Below the pieces are notes generated by a model. The model was not told where the DNA came from. It was given only the letters and a program-made list of their open reading frames with translations, and did no database searches. From an uncultured Clostridia bacterium (GTDB lineage Bacteria; Bacillota; Clostridia; TANB77; CAG-508), in contig CANQEX010000006.1 of NCBI GenBank assembly GCA_947596225.1, positions 1 through 40,758 of the forward strand: a stretch of 40,758 nt of DNA, read 5' to 3'. Both the position numbers and the translations under genes were made by a program. This document shows, piece after piece, positions 19,831 through 28,556 of this stretch (the stretch's first letter is position 1; each line of letters starts with the position of its first letter).

Positions 19831-20760
19831 ATGCCATTAGTAACAACTAAAGAAATGTTTGAAAAATCAATGAAAGAACATTTTGCAATAGGAGCTTTTA
19901 ATATAAATAATATGGAGTTTATACAAGCAATAACAGATGCAGCAGAAGAATCAAAATCACCTGTAATACTTCAGGTATCTTCAAGTGCTATAAAATATGC
20001 TAGAATAAATTACTTAATAAAAATGGTAGAAGCAGCAGTTGAAACAACAACTATACCAATAGCTTTACATTTAGATCATGGTCCAGATTTTGAAACATGT
20101 AAAATGTGTATTGATAATGGTTTTACATCTGTAATGATAGATGGTTCAAAATATGATTTTGAAGAAAATGTTGCTTTAACAAAAAAAGTTGTAGAATATG
20201 CTCATTCTAAAGGTGTAGTAGTAGAAGCAGAACTTGGAAAATTAGCCGGTGTAGAAGATGATGTTAATGTTGCAGATAGTGATGCAAGATACACAGATCC
20301 TGACCAAGCATATGAATTTGTTCAAAGAACAGGATGTGATTCTTTAGCAATAGCTATAGGAACAAGTCATGGGGCATATAAATTTAAAGGTGATGCTAAA
20401 TTAAGATTTGATATATTACAAAAAATAAAGGAAAAATTACCTAATACTCCTATTGTATTACATGGAGCATCTAGTGTAATACCAAAACTTGTAGATATGT
20501 GCAATAATAATGGAGGAAATATTCCTGGTGCAAAAGGATGCCCAGATGAAATGTTAAAACAAGCAGGAGAAAATGGAGTTTCAAAAATAAATGTTGATAC
20601 AGATTTGAGATTAGCTATGACTGCACAAGTTAGAAAAGTATTTAATGATGAACCATCAGTATTTGATCCTAGAAAATATTTAGGTGCAGCTAGAGAAGAA
20701 ATTAAAAGTACAGTAATGCATAAAATTAATGATGTATTCTGTTCAGCAAACAAAGCTTAG
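19831..20760 (+). CDS. fba: Class II fructose-bisphosphate aldolase
   Basis: MPLVTTKEMFEKS..., HLDHGPDFETC, VVVEAELGKLAGVED, VLHGASS. Confidence 0.96.
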   Translation: MPLVTTKEMFEKSMKEHFAIGAFNINNMEFIQAITDAAEESKSPVILQVSSSAIKYARINYLIKMVEAAVETTTIPIALHLDHGPDFETCKMCIDNGFTSVMIDGSKYDFEENVALTKKVVEYAHSKGVVVEAELGKLAGVEDDVNVADSDARYTDPDQAYEFVQRTGCDSLAIAIGTSHGAYKFKGDAKLRFDILQKIKEKLPNTPIVLHGASSVIPKLVDMCNNNGGNIPGAKGCPDEMLKQAGENGVSKINVDTDLRLAMTAQVRKVFNDEPSVFDPRKYLGAAREEIKSTVMHKINDVFCSANKA

Positions 20761-20770
20761 ATAAGTATAA

Positions 20771-20806
20771 AATAACTTGGAAAATTAATTATTTTCCAAG
20801 TTATTT
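20771..20806. terminator. Bidirectional terminator between fba and smpB
   Basis: AATAACTTGGAAAAT-TAATT-ATTTTCCAAGTTATTT. Confidence 0.85.
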
Positions 20807-21256
20807 ATTTTTTAAAGCTCTTTGAATTTTAATTTCAGCATCTTTTTTTGCAATATCTTGACGTTTATCATATAATTTTTTTCCTTTTCCAATTCCTATT
20901 TCTAATTTCACTTTATTGCCTCTCATATACATGTTGATAGGAACAAGAGAAACTCCTTTTTGTTTTATCATTCCGAATAATTTATTAATTTCACTTTTAT
21001 TTAATAAAAGTTTTCTAGTGCGTAAAGGATCTTTATTATAAATATTACCAAATTCATATGGACTTATGTGCATTCCATAAATAAAAACTTCACCATTTTT
21101 TATATTAACATAAGTATCTTTAATATTACATTTACCATTTCTTATTGATTTTATTTCTGTTCCAGTTAATACAATACCTGCTTCTAAAGTTGATTCAATA
21201 GTGTAGTTGTGATATGCTGTTGGATTTTTTGCAAGTAATTTTTTTTCCATAATCAA
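20801..21256 (-). CDS. smpB: SsrA-binding protein SmpB
   Basis: LLAKNPTAYHNYTIESTLEAGIVLTGTEIKSIRNGKCNIKDTYV..., YDKRQDIAKKDAEIKIQRALK. Confidence 0.96.
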   Translation of the reverse strand: MIMEKKLLAKNPTAYHNYTIESTLEAGIVLTGTEIKSIRNGKCNIKDTYVNIKNGEVFIYGMHISPYEFGNIYNKDPLRTRKLLLNKSEINKLFGMIKQKGVSLVPINMYMRGNKVKLEIGIGKGKKLYDKRQDIAKKDAEIKIQRALKNK

Positions 21257-21358
21257 TTCCTTTCAATAAACTTGTATATAAATATAACATATTTATATAA
21301 TTTTGGCAAATTTTCAAAATATTCACATTATTTTTATTATATTAGAAATAATATAATT

Positions 21359-21967
21359 ATGAATCAAATTTTATATAACAAAAAAACAAATAGAAAATTA
21401 AAATATATATTTAAAGTTCAGTTCATAATTTCTATATTAATAGCAATGTTTCTAATTGCATTATTAATGATAGATTATAGTGAAGATGAAAATTTAGAAA
21501 ATATTTCAAAAGTAGTAAATAAAAATATGGGGATAAGTTCTATATATCAAGCTAGTAAAATTAGTAATACAAGTAATTATTTAGGAAAAATATATATAGA
21601 AAAAATAGATTTAGAATATACAGTGTTTAATAGATTTAATAAAGATTTGCTTAAAATAGCACCATGTAAATTTAATGGAGTGAATTTAGGAGAAAAAGGA
21701 AACATTTGTATTGCAGGACATAATTATAATGATAATCGTTTTTTTAGTAGATTAGATGAATTAGAAATTGGTGATAAGGTAAAGCTAGTTAGTATGCAAA
21801 ATGAAGAATTTGAATATACAATATATAAAATCTTTGAAACAGATGAAAATGATACTTCTATATTAAAATCCTATAAAAATTATGAATTAACTCTTTTAAC
21901 ATGCAATAATTCTAATAAAAAAAGAATTATAATAAAAGCATATATTAAAGAAAATACAAAGCCTTGA
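21359..21967 (+). CDS. Sortase family transpeptidase
   Basis: N-terminal TM, GNICIAGHNYNDNRFFSRLDEL (His), LTLLTCNNSNKKRIIIKA (Cys...Arg); ATG at 21359 (MNQILYNKK) is the probable start. Confidence 0.85.
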   Translation: MNQILYNKKTNRKLKYIFKVQFIISILIAMFLIALLMIDYSEDENLENISKVVNKNMGISSIYQASKISNTSNYLGKIYIEKIDLEYTVFNRFNKDLLKIAPCKFNGVNLGEKGNICIAGHNYNDNRFFSRLDELEIGDKVKLVSMQNEEFEYTIYKIFETDENDTSILKSYKNYELTLLTCNNSNKKRIIIKAYIKENTKP

Positions 21968-22028
21968 AAAAATAGAATAATAGTAGTAAAATAAGTTAGT
22001 AATATTAAAAATAGAAAGGAAAAATATA

Positions 22029-22571
22029 ATGGAAAAAAAGCCTATAGTAACAATAGAAATGGAAGATGGGGGAATAATAAAAATAGAATTATATCCTAGT
22101 AAAGCACCAGAAACAGTAAATAATTTTATAAGTTTAATAAAAAAAGGATTTTATGATGGATTAATTTTTCATAGAACAATACCTGGTTTTATGGCACAAG
22201 GTGGAGATCCAGAAGGTACAGGAATGGGAGGACCAGGATATGGAATAAAAGGTGAATTTAAAGAAAATGGAGTAGAAAACACAATATCACATTTAAGAGG
22301 AGTTATTTCAATGGCAAGAAGTAATATGCCAAATTCAGCAGGATCACAATTTTTTATAGTTACAGATGATTCAACATTTCTTGATGGTAAATATGCTGCT
22401 TTTGGAAGTGTTTTAGAAGGTATGGATGTTGTTGATAAAATAGTAAAGTCAAGAGTAATTACAAGAAGTCCATTTGGAGGTGGGAAAGATAGACCAGTAG
22501 AACCTCCTGTAATGAAAAAAGTTACAGTTGAAGCATTTGGAATAGATTATCCTGAACCAGAAAAAATGTAA
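22029..22571 (+). CDS. ppiB: Cyclophilin-type peptidyl-prolyl cis-trans isomerase
   Basis: GLIFHRTIPGFMAQGGDPEGTGMGGPGYGIKGEF, NSAGSQFFIVTDDSTFLDGKYAAFGSV. Confidence 0.95.
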   Translation: MEKKPIVTIEMEDGGIIKIELYPSKAPETVNNFISLIKKGFYDGLIFHRTIPGFMAQGGDPEGTGMGGPGYGIKGEFKENGVENTISHLRGVISMARSNMPNSAGSQFFIVTDDSTFLDGKYAAFGSVLEGMDVVDKIVKSRVITRSPFGGGKDRPVEPPVMKKVTVEAFGIDYPEPEKM

Positions 22572-22587
22572 TAAAAGAGGTATTAAA

Positions 22588-23391
22588 TTGAATATTTACA
22601 AAGTATTAAATGAAATAATTGAATACATAGATGAAAATTTAGAAAATAATATTGATTATAATGAATTGTCAAAAATGATGGGAACAAATGAATATGCAAT
22701 AAAAAGAATTTTTCCTTTAATTACAAATATATCTATTTCAGAATATATACGAAATAGAAGATTGTCGAATGCAGGTTTTGATTTATATAAAAAAGACGAG
22801 AAAATAATAGATATTGCTATTAAATATGGGTATGATAATGCAACATCATTTTCTAGAGCATTTGAGAAATTTCATGGTATAAAACCAAGTTATGTAAAAA
22901 CAAATCCAGAAAAATTAAAAACATTTCCAAAATTACATTTTAATGAGGATATAGTTGATAATCATAGTATGGAATATAGTATCATTGAAATGGATGAAAT
23001 AGTATTATATGGAAAAGGAATTAAAACGATAGATTCTACTATTTCTAAAGATGCTCCAAGTTTTTTTAAAAAAATGGAAAGAAAATACAGTAAAAAATAT
23101 GGAGAAATTCCATATGGAATGATTAAATATGAAGCAAGATTTTGTAGTGATAATTATGAATATTGGATTGCATATGATAAAAAAATTGATGAATTTGAAG
23201 AAATTATTATTCCAAAATCAAAATGGTTATTATTCAGAATAAATTCACAAGAACCAGTAGATATTCGAAATGTATCTCAAAATTTTTATAAAAAATTTGT
23301 TCCAAGTTCAAAATATAAAATAAAACCATTACCAGAATTAGAACATTATTATAATGGAATTACTGATTTTTTAGTAGCAATTGAAAATTAA
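22588..23391 (+). CDS. AraC-family transcriptional regulator with GyrI-like effector-binding domain
   Basis: Tandem HTH: ISEYIRNRRLSNAGFDLYKKDEKIIDIAIKYGYDNATSFSRAFEKFHGIKPS. Confidence 0.88.
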   Translation: MNIYKVLNEIIEYIDENLENNIDYNELSKMMGTNEYAIKRIFPLITNISISEYIRNRRLSNAGFDLYKKDEKIIDIAIKYGYDNATSFSRAFEKFHGIKPSYVKTNPEKLKTFPKLHFNEDIVDNHSMEYSIIEMDEIVLYGKGIKTIDSTISKDAPSFFKKMERKYSKKYGEIPYGMIKYEARFCSDNYEYWIAYDKKIDEFEEIIIPKSKWLLFRINSQEPVDIRNVSQNFYKKFVPSSKYKIKPLPELEHYYNGITDFLVAIEN

Positions 23392-23392
23392 A

Positions 23393-23432
23393 AAAACTGA
23401 CTTTTTTGAAACATAAAAAGTCAGTTTTTTTT
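23393..23432 (+). terminator. Rho-independent terminator
   Basis: AAAACTGACTTTTT-TGAAACAT-AAAAAGTCAGTTTT. Confidence 0.8.
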
Positions 23433-23467
23433 ATATTATTTAAAATATAATAGATTTGGTGATAAAA

Positions 23468-25348
23468 ATGAAAAAAGTAAATTATTTTGAAGTTTTTTTA
23501 ACAAATGACTATGTTACAGAGGAAAGTTGGTTACAATTTTTATTATATATATCAAAATTAAACGGTTTACTTAGAAAATGGAAAATATATGTAAAGTTTG
23601 ACAAAAACAATGTAAGATATTTTATAAAAACAAGAAATCAAATTCCAACTACTTTAAGTAATTTAAATGATTTTTTATTAAAAAAAATAGAAGATATTGA
23701 TATTATTAAAGGAAACAATTTTTTAAAAACTTTTTATATTATTACTAATAAAGAAAAAAGTATTGTTGATGTTTTCGATAAAAATGAAAGTAAACGTATG
23801 AGAGAAATTGTTGCAGCAGAAATAAAATTTATTCCTTTTAATAAAAATAATTTTCTTTATTTTACTAAGATAATTTTTAAAAATAAAAAAGATAAATTAA
23901 TTTCAAAAATTGCGTTATTTAGTATTCCACATAGTTTTTTAAGTATCGATTTTTCAAAACATACAAGATTTTTATATAGAAAGGATATAAAGCAATATTT
24001 AAATATAGAGAAAACAGTAAACATATTTGAAAATGATGAAAAAAATAGCATTTTAAAAATAAATGCTTTTCCTTATTTGCAAGATAACTATTTTCTTAAT
24101 TTAAACAATTATGATTTTGATAAACATTCTATTGTACTTGGAGGTTCTGGTACAGGAAAATCAAAATTTTTGAGTTTGTTTGTTGATAATATTTATAAGA
24201 ATCCAAATTATAGAATGAAATATAAAATAGTAATTATAGATCCACATAGTTCATTAGAAAATGATATAGGAGGTTTAGATAAAACAAGAGTAATTGACTT
24301 TAAATCTTCAAAAAATAGTATTGACTTATTTATGAATTCAAAAGAAAATATTGTTTCAGAATCAGAAGTTTTATTAACGCTTTTTAAAAATTTAATGGAT
24401 AAAGAATATAATTCTAAATTAGAGCGAGTTTTAAGGCATAGCATATTTTTACTTATTGCGATTGAATCTGTAAATTTAACGAACTTAAGAAAATTACTTA
24501 CCAATACAGAATATAGAACTAGAATTTTAAAAGAAAATAATCAAATTTTACCAGAACCTATTAAAGACTTTTTTCTAAATGATTTCAATAATTTAAGAAC
24601 TCAGTCACATCAAGAAGCAATATCACCAATAATTTCTTTTATAGATGAATTAAGTATATTACCAGCATTCAATAATCAAGATAAGTTAAGTAACTTAAAA
24701 GAGGTTATAGAACAAAATTTCCTAAGTATTATATCATTAGATGAAACTGCTATTGGTGAAAAAGCAACTAAAACAATAGCTGGTTTATTAATGGGTCAAA
24801 TGTTTACATTAATGCAAAAAAGAAGTTTTGATGAACATATATTATTTATTATTGATGAAGTAGCAGTAATTCAAAATTCTATATTGAAAAGATTTTTATC
24901 AGAAAGTAGAAAATATAATTTGTCTTTAATTTTAGCAGGGCAATATTTTAATCAAATTGATGAAGAAATTCAAAGTTCTATTTTTGCTAATGTTATAAAT
25001 TATTATACTTTTAGAGTATCAAGAGAAGATGCTGTAATTTTAAGTAAAAATATGCAAATGGAACTTGCCCTACATAATTCTCATTATATGAAAGTAAAAA
25101 TGCTTACAGAACTTGCAAATAGAGATTGCGTACTAAGAATTAGTAGTAAAGGTAAAGTGCTACCTGCTTTTAAGGCAAGAACATTGGATGTTATTTCATA
25201 TCCAAGAAAAAAAGAAATAGAAGAGGTAAAAATTCAAAAAGAAAATAAAATAAAGCAAAAAAAGAATTTTTCTATAAATAAAAATGTTAATTTAATTGAT
25301 ATTATGAAATCTCAATCAACTGGAAGGAGAAAATTGAATGAAGGATAA
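23468..25348 (+). CDS. HerA/VirB4/VirD4-like P-loop ATPase
   Basis: Walker A GGSGTGKSKF (24140-24163), IDPHSSLENDIGG, Walker B HILFIIDEVAVIQNSILKRFLSESRKYNLSLILAGQYFNQI; ATG 23468 probable start. Confidence 0.8.
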   Translation: MKKVNYFEVFLTNDYVTEESWLQFLLYISKLNGLLRKWKIYVKFDKNNVRYFIKTRNQIPTTLSNLNDFLLKKIEDIDIIKGNNFLKTFYIITNKEKSIVDVFDKNESKRMREIVAAEIKFIPFNKNNFLYFTKIIFKNKKDKLISKIALFSIPHSFLSIDFSKHTRFLYRKDIKQYLNIEKTVNIFENDEKNSILKINAFPYLQDNYFLNLNNYDFDKHSIVLGGSGTGKSKFLSLFVDNIYKNPNYRMKYKIVIIDPHSSLENDIGGLDKTRVIDFKSSKNSIDLFMNSKENIVSESEVLLTLFKNLMDKEYNSKLERVLRHSIFLLIAIESVNLTNLRKLLTNTEYRTRILKENNQILPEPIKDFFLNDFNNLRTQSHQEAISPIISFIDELSILPAFNNQDKLSNLKEVIEQNFLSIISLDETAIGEKATKTIAGLLMGQMFTLMQKRSFDEHILFIIDEVAVIQNSILKRFLSESRKYNLSLILAGQYFNQIDEEIQSSIFANVINYYTFRVSREDAVILSKNMQMELALHNSHYMKVKMLTELANRDCVLRISSKGKVLPAFKARTLDVISYPRKKEIEEVKIQKENKIKQKKNFSINKNVNLIDIMKSQSTGRRKLNEG

Positions 25349-26036
25349 AGAAGCATTAGAAGTGATAAATAAAATATTTCTTAATATTTTTAACAAGAAT
25401 AATAGTTATTCTATAGATGAAATTTTATCTAAATTTGCATTTGATATAAAATTACCACAGAAAGTATATGATAGTTTAACTTCAAAAGAAACTTGGGCAG
25501 AATCAATAAATCCTACAAAATTTATAACTCAAAAAAATATGGAATTATATGATAATAAACATGGATGGATGAGACCAAAAAAAGACTTAAATTCTCTTGA
25601 TGATGTTTTGAAATATTGGAAGAAAATAAATTATACTACTACAGAAAGAATTTATGAATCAGAAAATGTTTCTAAAAGTGATACAATATACAATTGTGAA
25701 AATGTATATAGAAGTTTAGATTGTAGGAAATGTAAAAATATATTATTTTCAGATGGATGTGGTAATTCAGAATTTATAATGGCTTGTCAAAGAACAGGAC
25801 AATCAAGTTTTTGTATAAGAGTTGATGATTCAGGAGAATGTATAAACAGTTATAATGTAATTTGTTCTGCCAAAATTAGTAATTCTTTTTTTATACAAGA
25901 TTGCAAAAATCTAGATGAATGTATGTTTTGTTCTCATATTGCAAATCAAAAATATTGTATTGCTAATATGCAGTTTGAAAAAGAAGAATATTTTGATATA
26001 AAAGAACAAATAATTAATTGGATATTAGAAAACTAA
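25338..26036 (+). CDS. Cys-rich repeat protein, partner of the HerA-like ATPase
   Basis: 12 Cys in C-terminal ~110 aa: YNCENVYRSLDCRKCKNILFSDGCGN...CKNLDECMFCSHIANQKYCIANMQFEKEEYF; overlaps upstream gene by 11 nt. Confidence 0.7.
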   Translation: MKDKEALEVINKIFLNIFNKNNSYSIDEILSKFAFDIKLPQKVYDSLTSKETWAESINPTKFITQKNMELYDNKHGWMRPKKDLNSLDDVLKYWKKINYTTTERIYESENVSKSDTIYNCENVYRSLDCRKCKNILFSDGCGNSEFIMACQRTGQSSFCIRVDDSGECINSYNVICSAKISNSFFIQDCKNLDECMFCSHIANQKYCIANMQFEKEEYFDIKEQIINWILEN

Positions 26037-26037
26037 A

Positions 26038-26062
26038 AGCGAACAAAATATATTGTTCGCTT
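26038..26062. terminator. Convergent/bidirectional terminator
   Basis: AGCGAACAA-AATATAT-TGTTCGCT. Confidence 0.7.
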
Positions 26063-26069
26063 TCCTCTA

Positions 26070-28403
26070 TTATTGTTCAAATGTGTTATCAATTATATTT
26101 TCTGATGAATTAGAATCAGTATCGTCAGCAGTAGTATTATTGGTATTTTCTGTTGAAGAATCTGTAATATTATCAGGAATTGTTTCAGTGTTTTCTTCAG
26201 GAGAAGGAGTTATTTCTGGTGTACTAGGAATTTGTTGTACCTCTGGATTTTGTGTAATTGGTTGATTATTTTCTTGAGGTTGAGTTTGTTCTTCTTTTAT
26301 TTCTTCATTTGTTTCAGGTGTTGAAGATTTTTCAGTTTGAGAATCAGATTTTATTCCTGAATGTTTATTACAATATGAAGTAGGGGCAGTACCTTCTAAA
26401 AAATATTCTGTGTAAGAATTAGAACAATTTGAATTAGCTAGTAGTCCAGTTTTAGGACAAATTTTTGCAGTTACAATTCCCTTTTCAGGAATTTCAAATG
26501 TTTTATTTTCTAAGCCAGAATGAATTTTTTTCATAACATTTGACCATATTTGTCCAGAAGGATTCTTGTTATTGAAATTAATTGTTTCATTTAAGTCAAA
26601 ACCAAACCAAGTTACAGCAGTATAATATGGTGTAAAACCACAAAGCCATCTATCATAATCTTCATTAGTTGTACCAGTTTTTGCACAAACATCAATACCA
26701 GAAATCTTACAATATTTTGCTGTTCCAACTGAACCAACAACTGGTTGTGAAAGTAGTGATTGTAAAATAAAAGCGATGTCTTCAGAAAAAACTTTAGAAC
26801 TTTTTTGTTTTGATTTTACAACTATTTTTCCAATTGAATTTTCAATTTTTGTATAAAATGTAGGTTGTATATAAGTTCCATTATTGGCTATAGTTCCATA
26901 TGCAGAAGCCATTTCTAAAGGACTTATTCCCTTTTCTAATCCTCCTAAAGCTAAATTAAGATTTTCATCTTTTTTTGTAAGTGTTGTTATACCAAGTTTT
27001 TTCATATATTTTATTGATTCTTTTGGAGTTAATTCCTCCATAATTTTTACAAAAGGTATATTTTGAGAAGATTCAACAGCACTTCTAACAGTAATTTCGC
27101 CCTTATAATCATTATAATCAGTAGGAGAGTAACCTTCCTCAGAACCATCATCAAAAGTTGTTGCTTCATCATTATATAATGTAGCAGGAGTTATAATTTT
27201 TTTATCTATAGCTGGTAATAAAACAGAAAGTGGCTTACCACTTGAACCAGTTTGCCTTAAGGCTTGTGTTGCTCTATTAAAGCCTCTTGCAGTTTTTGTA
27301 CCAATACCACCAACACAACCTAATACTTGTCCAGTAGAATGATCAAGTACAATCATTGCTGCTTGTGAAGTAATAGAAGAATCTTTTGAGGATTTTAGAC
27401 TATATTTTTTTTTCGATACTTCATTTTCGATTTCTTTTTGTATATTTGAATTTTGAGTACTATATATTTTTAAACCAGCCATTTCAATATAATTGTTTGC
27501 AAAAGTATTTGATATTTTTTTCTTTTTAGAAATGTCTTCTATAATTTCAGAAATCATTGCATCTGTATGATATGAATAAATATTATTATTTTTATTTTCT
27601 TCAATTTTTCCATTTTTAAATTTTAGTCCATTATCAACCTCTAATATTGCATTATTATATTCAGTTTCATCTATATATTTAAGTTCTAACATTTTACCTA
27701 ATACTGTTTTTGTTCTATTTTTTATTTTTTCAGAATTATCTTGCTCTGTAAAAGGAGAATAAGAATTTGGAGAATTATTAATTCCAGCTAAAAATGCACA
27801 TTCAGCTAAATCAAGTTCTGAAACATTTTTATTAAAATAATATGTAGCACCTAAGTTTACTCCATAAATATTTGGACCAACATAAATTATATTTAAATAA
27901 GCTTCTAAAATTTCGTCTTTTTCAAGAACGCCCTCAAGAGATATTGCTTTAATCCATTCGTTTATTTTTCTAGTAACTTTTGAAGAATTATCTCCAGTTA
28001 AATTTTTTACTAATTGTTGAGTAATGCTGCTACCACCAAAAGATGATGAACCTAAATTCTTTATGTAAGAGAAGATTGCAGCTGTAGTTCTAGGAAAATC
28101 TACTCCACCATGTTTGTAAAAGCGTTGATCTTCAATTGAAATATAAGCATCTTTTAAATTTTCAGGTATATCAGTTAATGAAATATTTTTTGTATTTTTA
28201 CTGTTTCCTATTTTTGCTATTACATTTCCATCTGTATCAAGAACTTCTGAAGGTGTATTTGAAATCATATCTTGAGCTATATTTTGCCAAGTAGCAATAA
28301 ATATTCCAAGCTTTATTGCTAACATAATAATTAAAATTAATATTATAACCAGTAATATTTTTATTTTTTTAGAATGTTTTTTTTCATTTTCTATTCTGTT
28401 CAA
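26070..28403 (-). CDS. Class A penicillin-binding protein (transglycosylase/transpeptidase)
   Basis: EDQRFYKHGGVDFPRTTAAI, GGSSITQQLVKN, TGSSGKPLSVLLP (SxxK), ESSQN (SxN), CAKTGTT (KTG); Glu/Thr/Asn-rich C-terminal tail. Confidence 0.95.
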   Translation of the reverse strand: MNRIENEKKHSKKIKILLVIILILIIMLAIKLGIFIATWQNIAQDMISNTPSEVLDTDGNVIAKIGNSKNTKNISLTDIPENLKDAYISIEDQRFYKHGGVDFPRTTAAIFSYIKNLGSSSFGGSSITQQLVKNLTGDNSSKVTRKINEWIKAISLEGVLEKDEILEAYLNIIYVGPNIYGVNLGATYYFNKNVSELDLAECAFLAGINNSPNSYSPFTEQDNSEKIKNRTKTVLGKMLELKYIDETEYNNAILEVDNGLKFKNGKIEENKNNNIYSYHTDAMISEIIEDISKKKKISNTFANNYIEMAGLKIYSTQNSNIQKEIENEVSKKKYSLKSSKDSSITSQAAMIVLDHSTGQVLGCVGGIGTKTARGFNRATQALRQTGSSGKPLSVLLPAIDKKIITPATLYNDEATTFDDGSEEGYSPTDYNDYKGEITVRSAVESSQNIPFVKIMEELTPKESIKYMKKLGITTLTKKDENLNLALGGLEKGISPLEMASAYGTIANNGTYIQPTFYTKIENSIGKIVVKSKQKSSKVFSEDIAFILQSLLSQPVVGSVGTAKYCKISGIDVCAKTGTTNEDYDRWLCGFTPYYTAVTWFGFDLNETINFNNKNPSGQIWSNVMKKIHSGLENKTFEIPEKGIVTAKICPKTGLLANSNCSNSYTEYFLEGTAPTSYCNKHSGIKSDSQTEKSSTPETNEEIKEEQTQPQENNQPITQNPEVQQIPSTPEITPSPEENTETIPDNITDSSTENTNNTTADDTDSNSSENIIDNTFEQ

Positions 28404-28497
28404 ATTATTTTCCTCTTTCTAAAATATTATATATAAGAATATCAAATAACCCAAAAAAAGTAAAGTTTATAGAAATAGTGAAAAAATTATAAAAATA

Positions 28498-28527
28498 TTG
28501 AAAAAAAGAACAATAATATATTATAAT
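28498..28527 (+). promoter_or_regulatory. Candidate SigA promoter
   Basis: TTGAAA-18 nt-TATAAT. Confidence 0.5.
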
Positions 28528-28556
28528 TATAAATATATAATAATTTGGAGGAAAAA

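Noticed and set aside
20367-20753. 128 aa minus-strand ORF
   Set aside because: Antisense to fba, which is unambiguous
26053-26265. 70 aa plus-strand ORF
   Set aside because: Antisense to the low-complexity tail of PBP1A; no RBS
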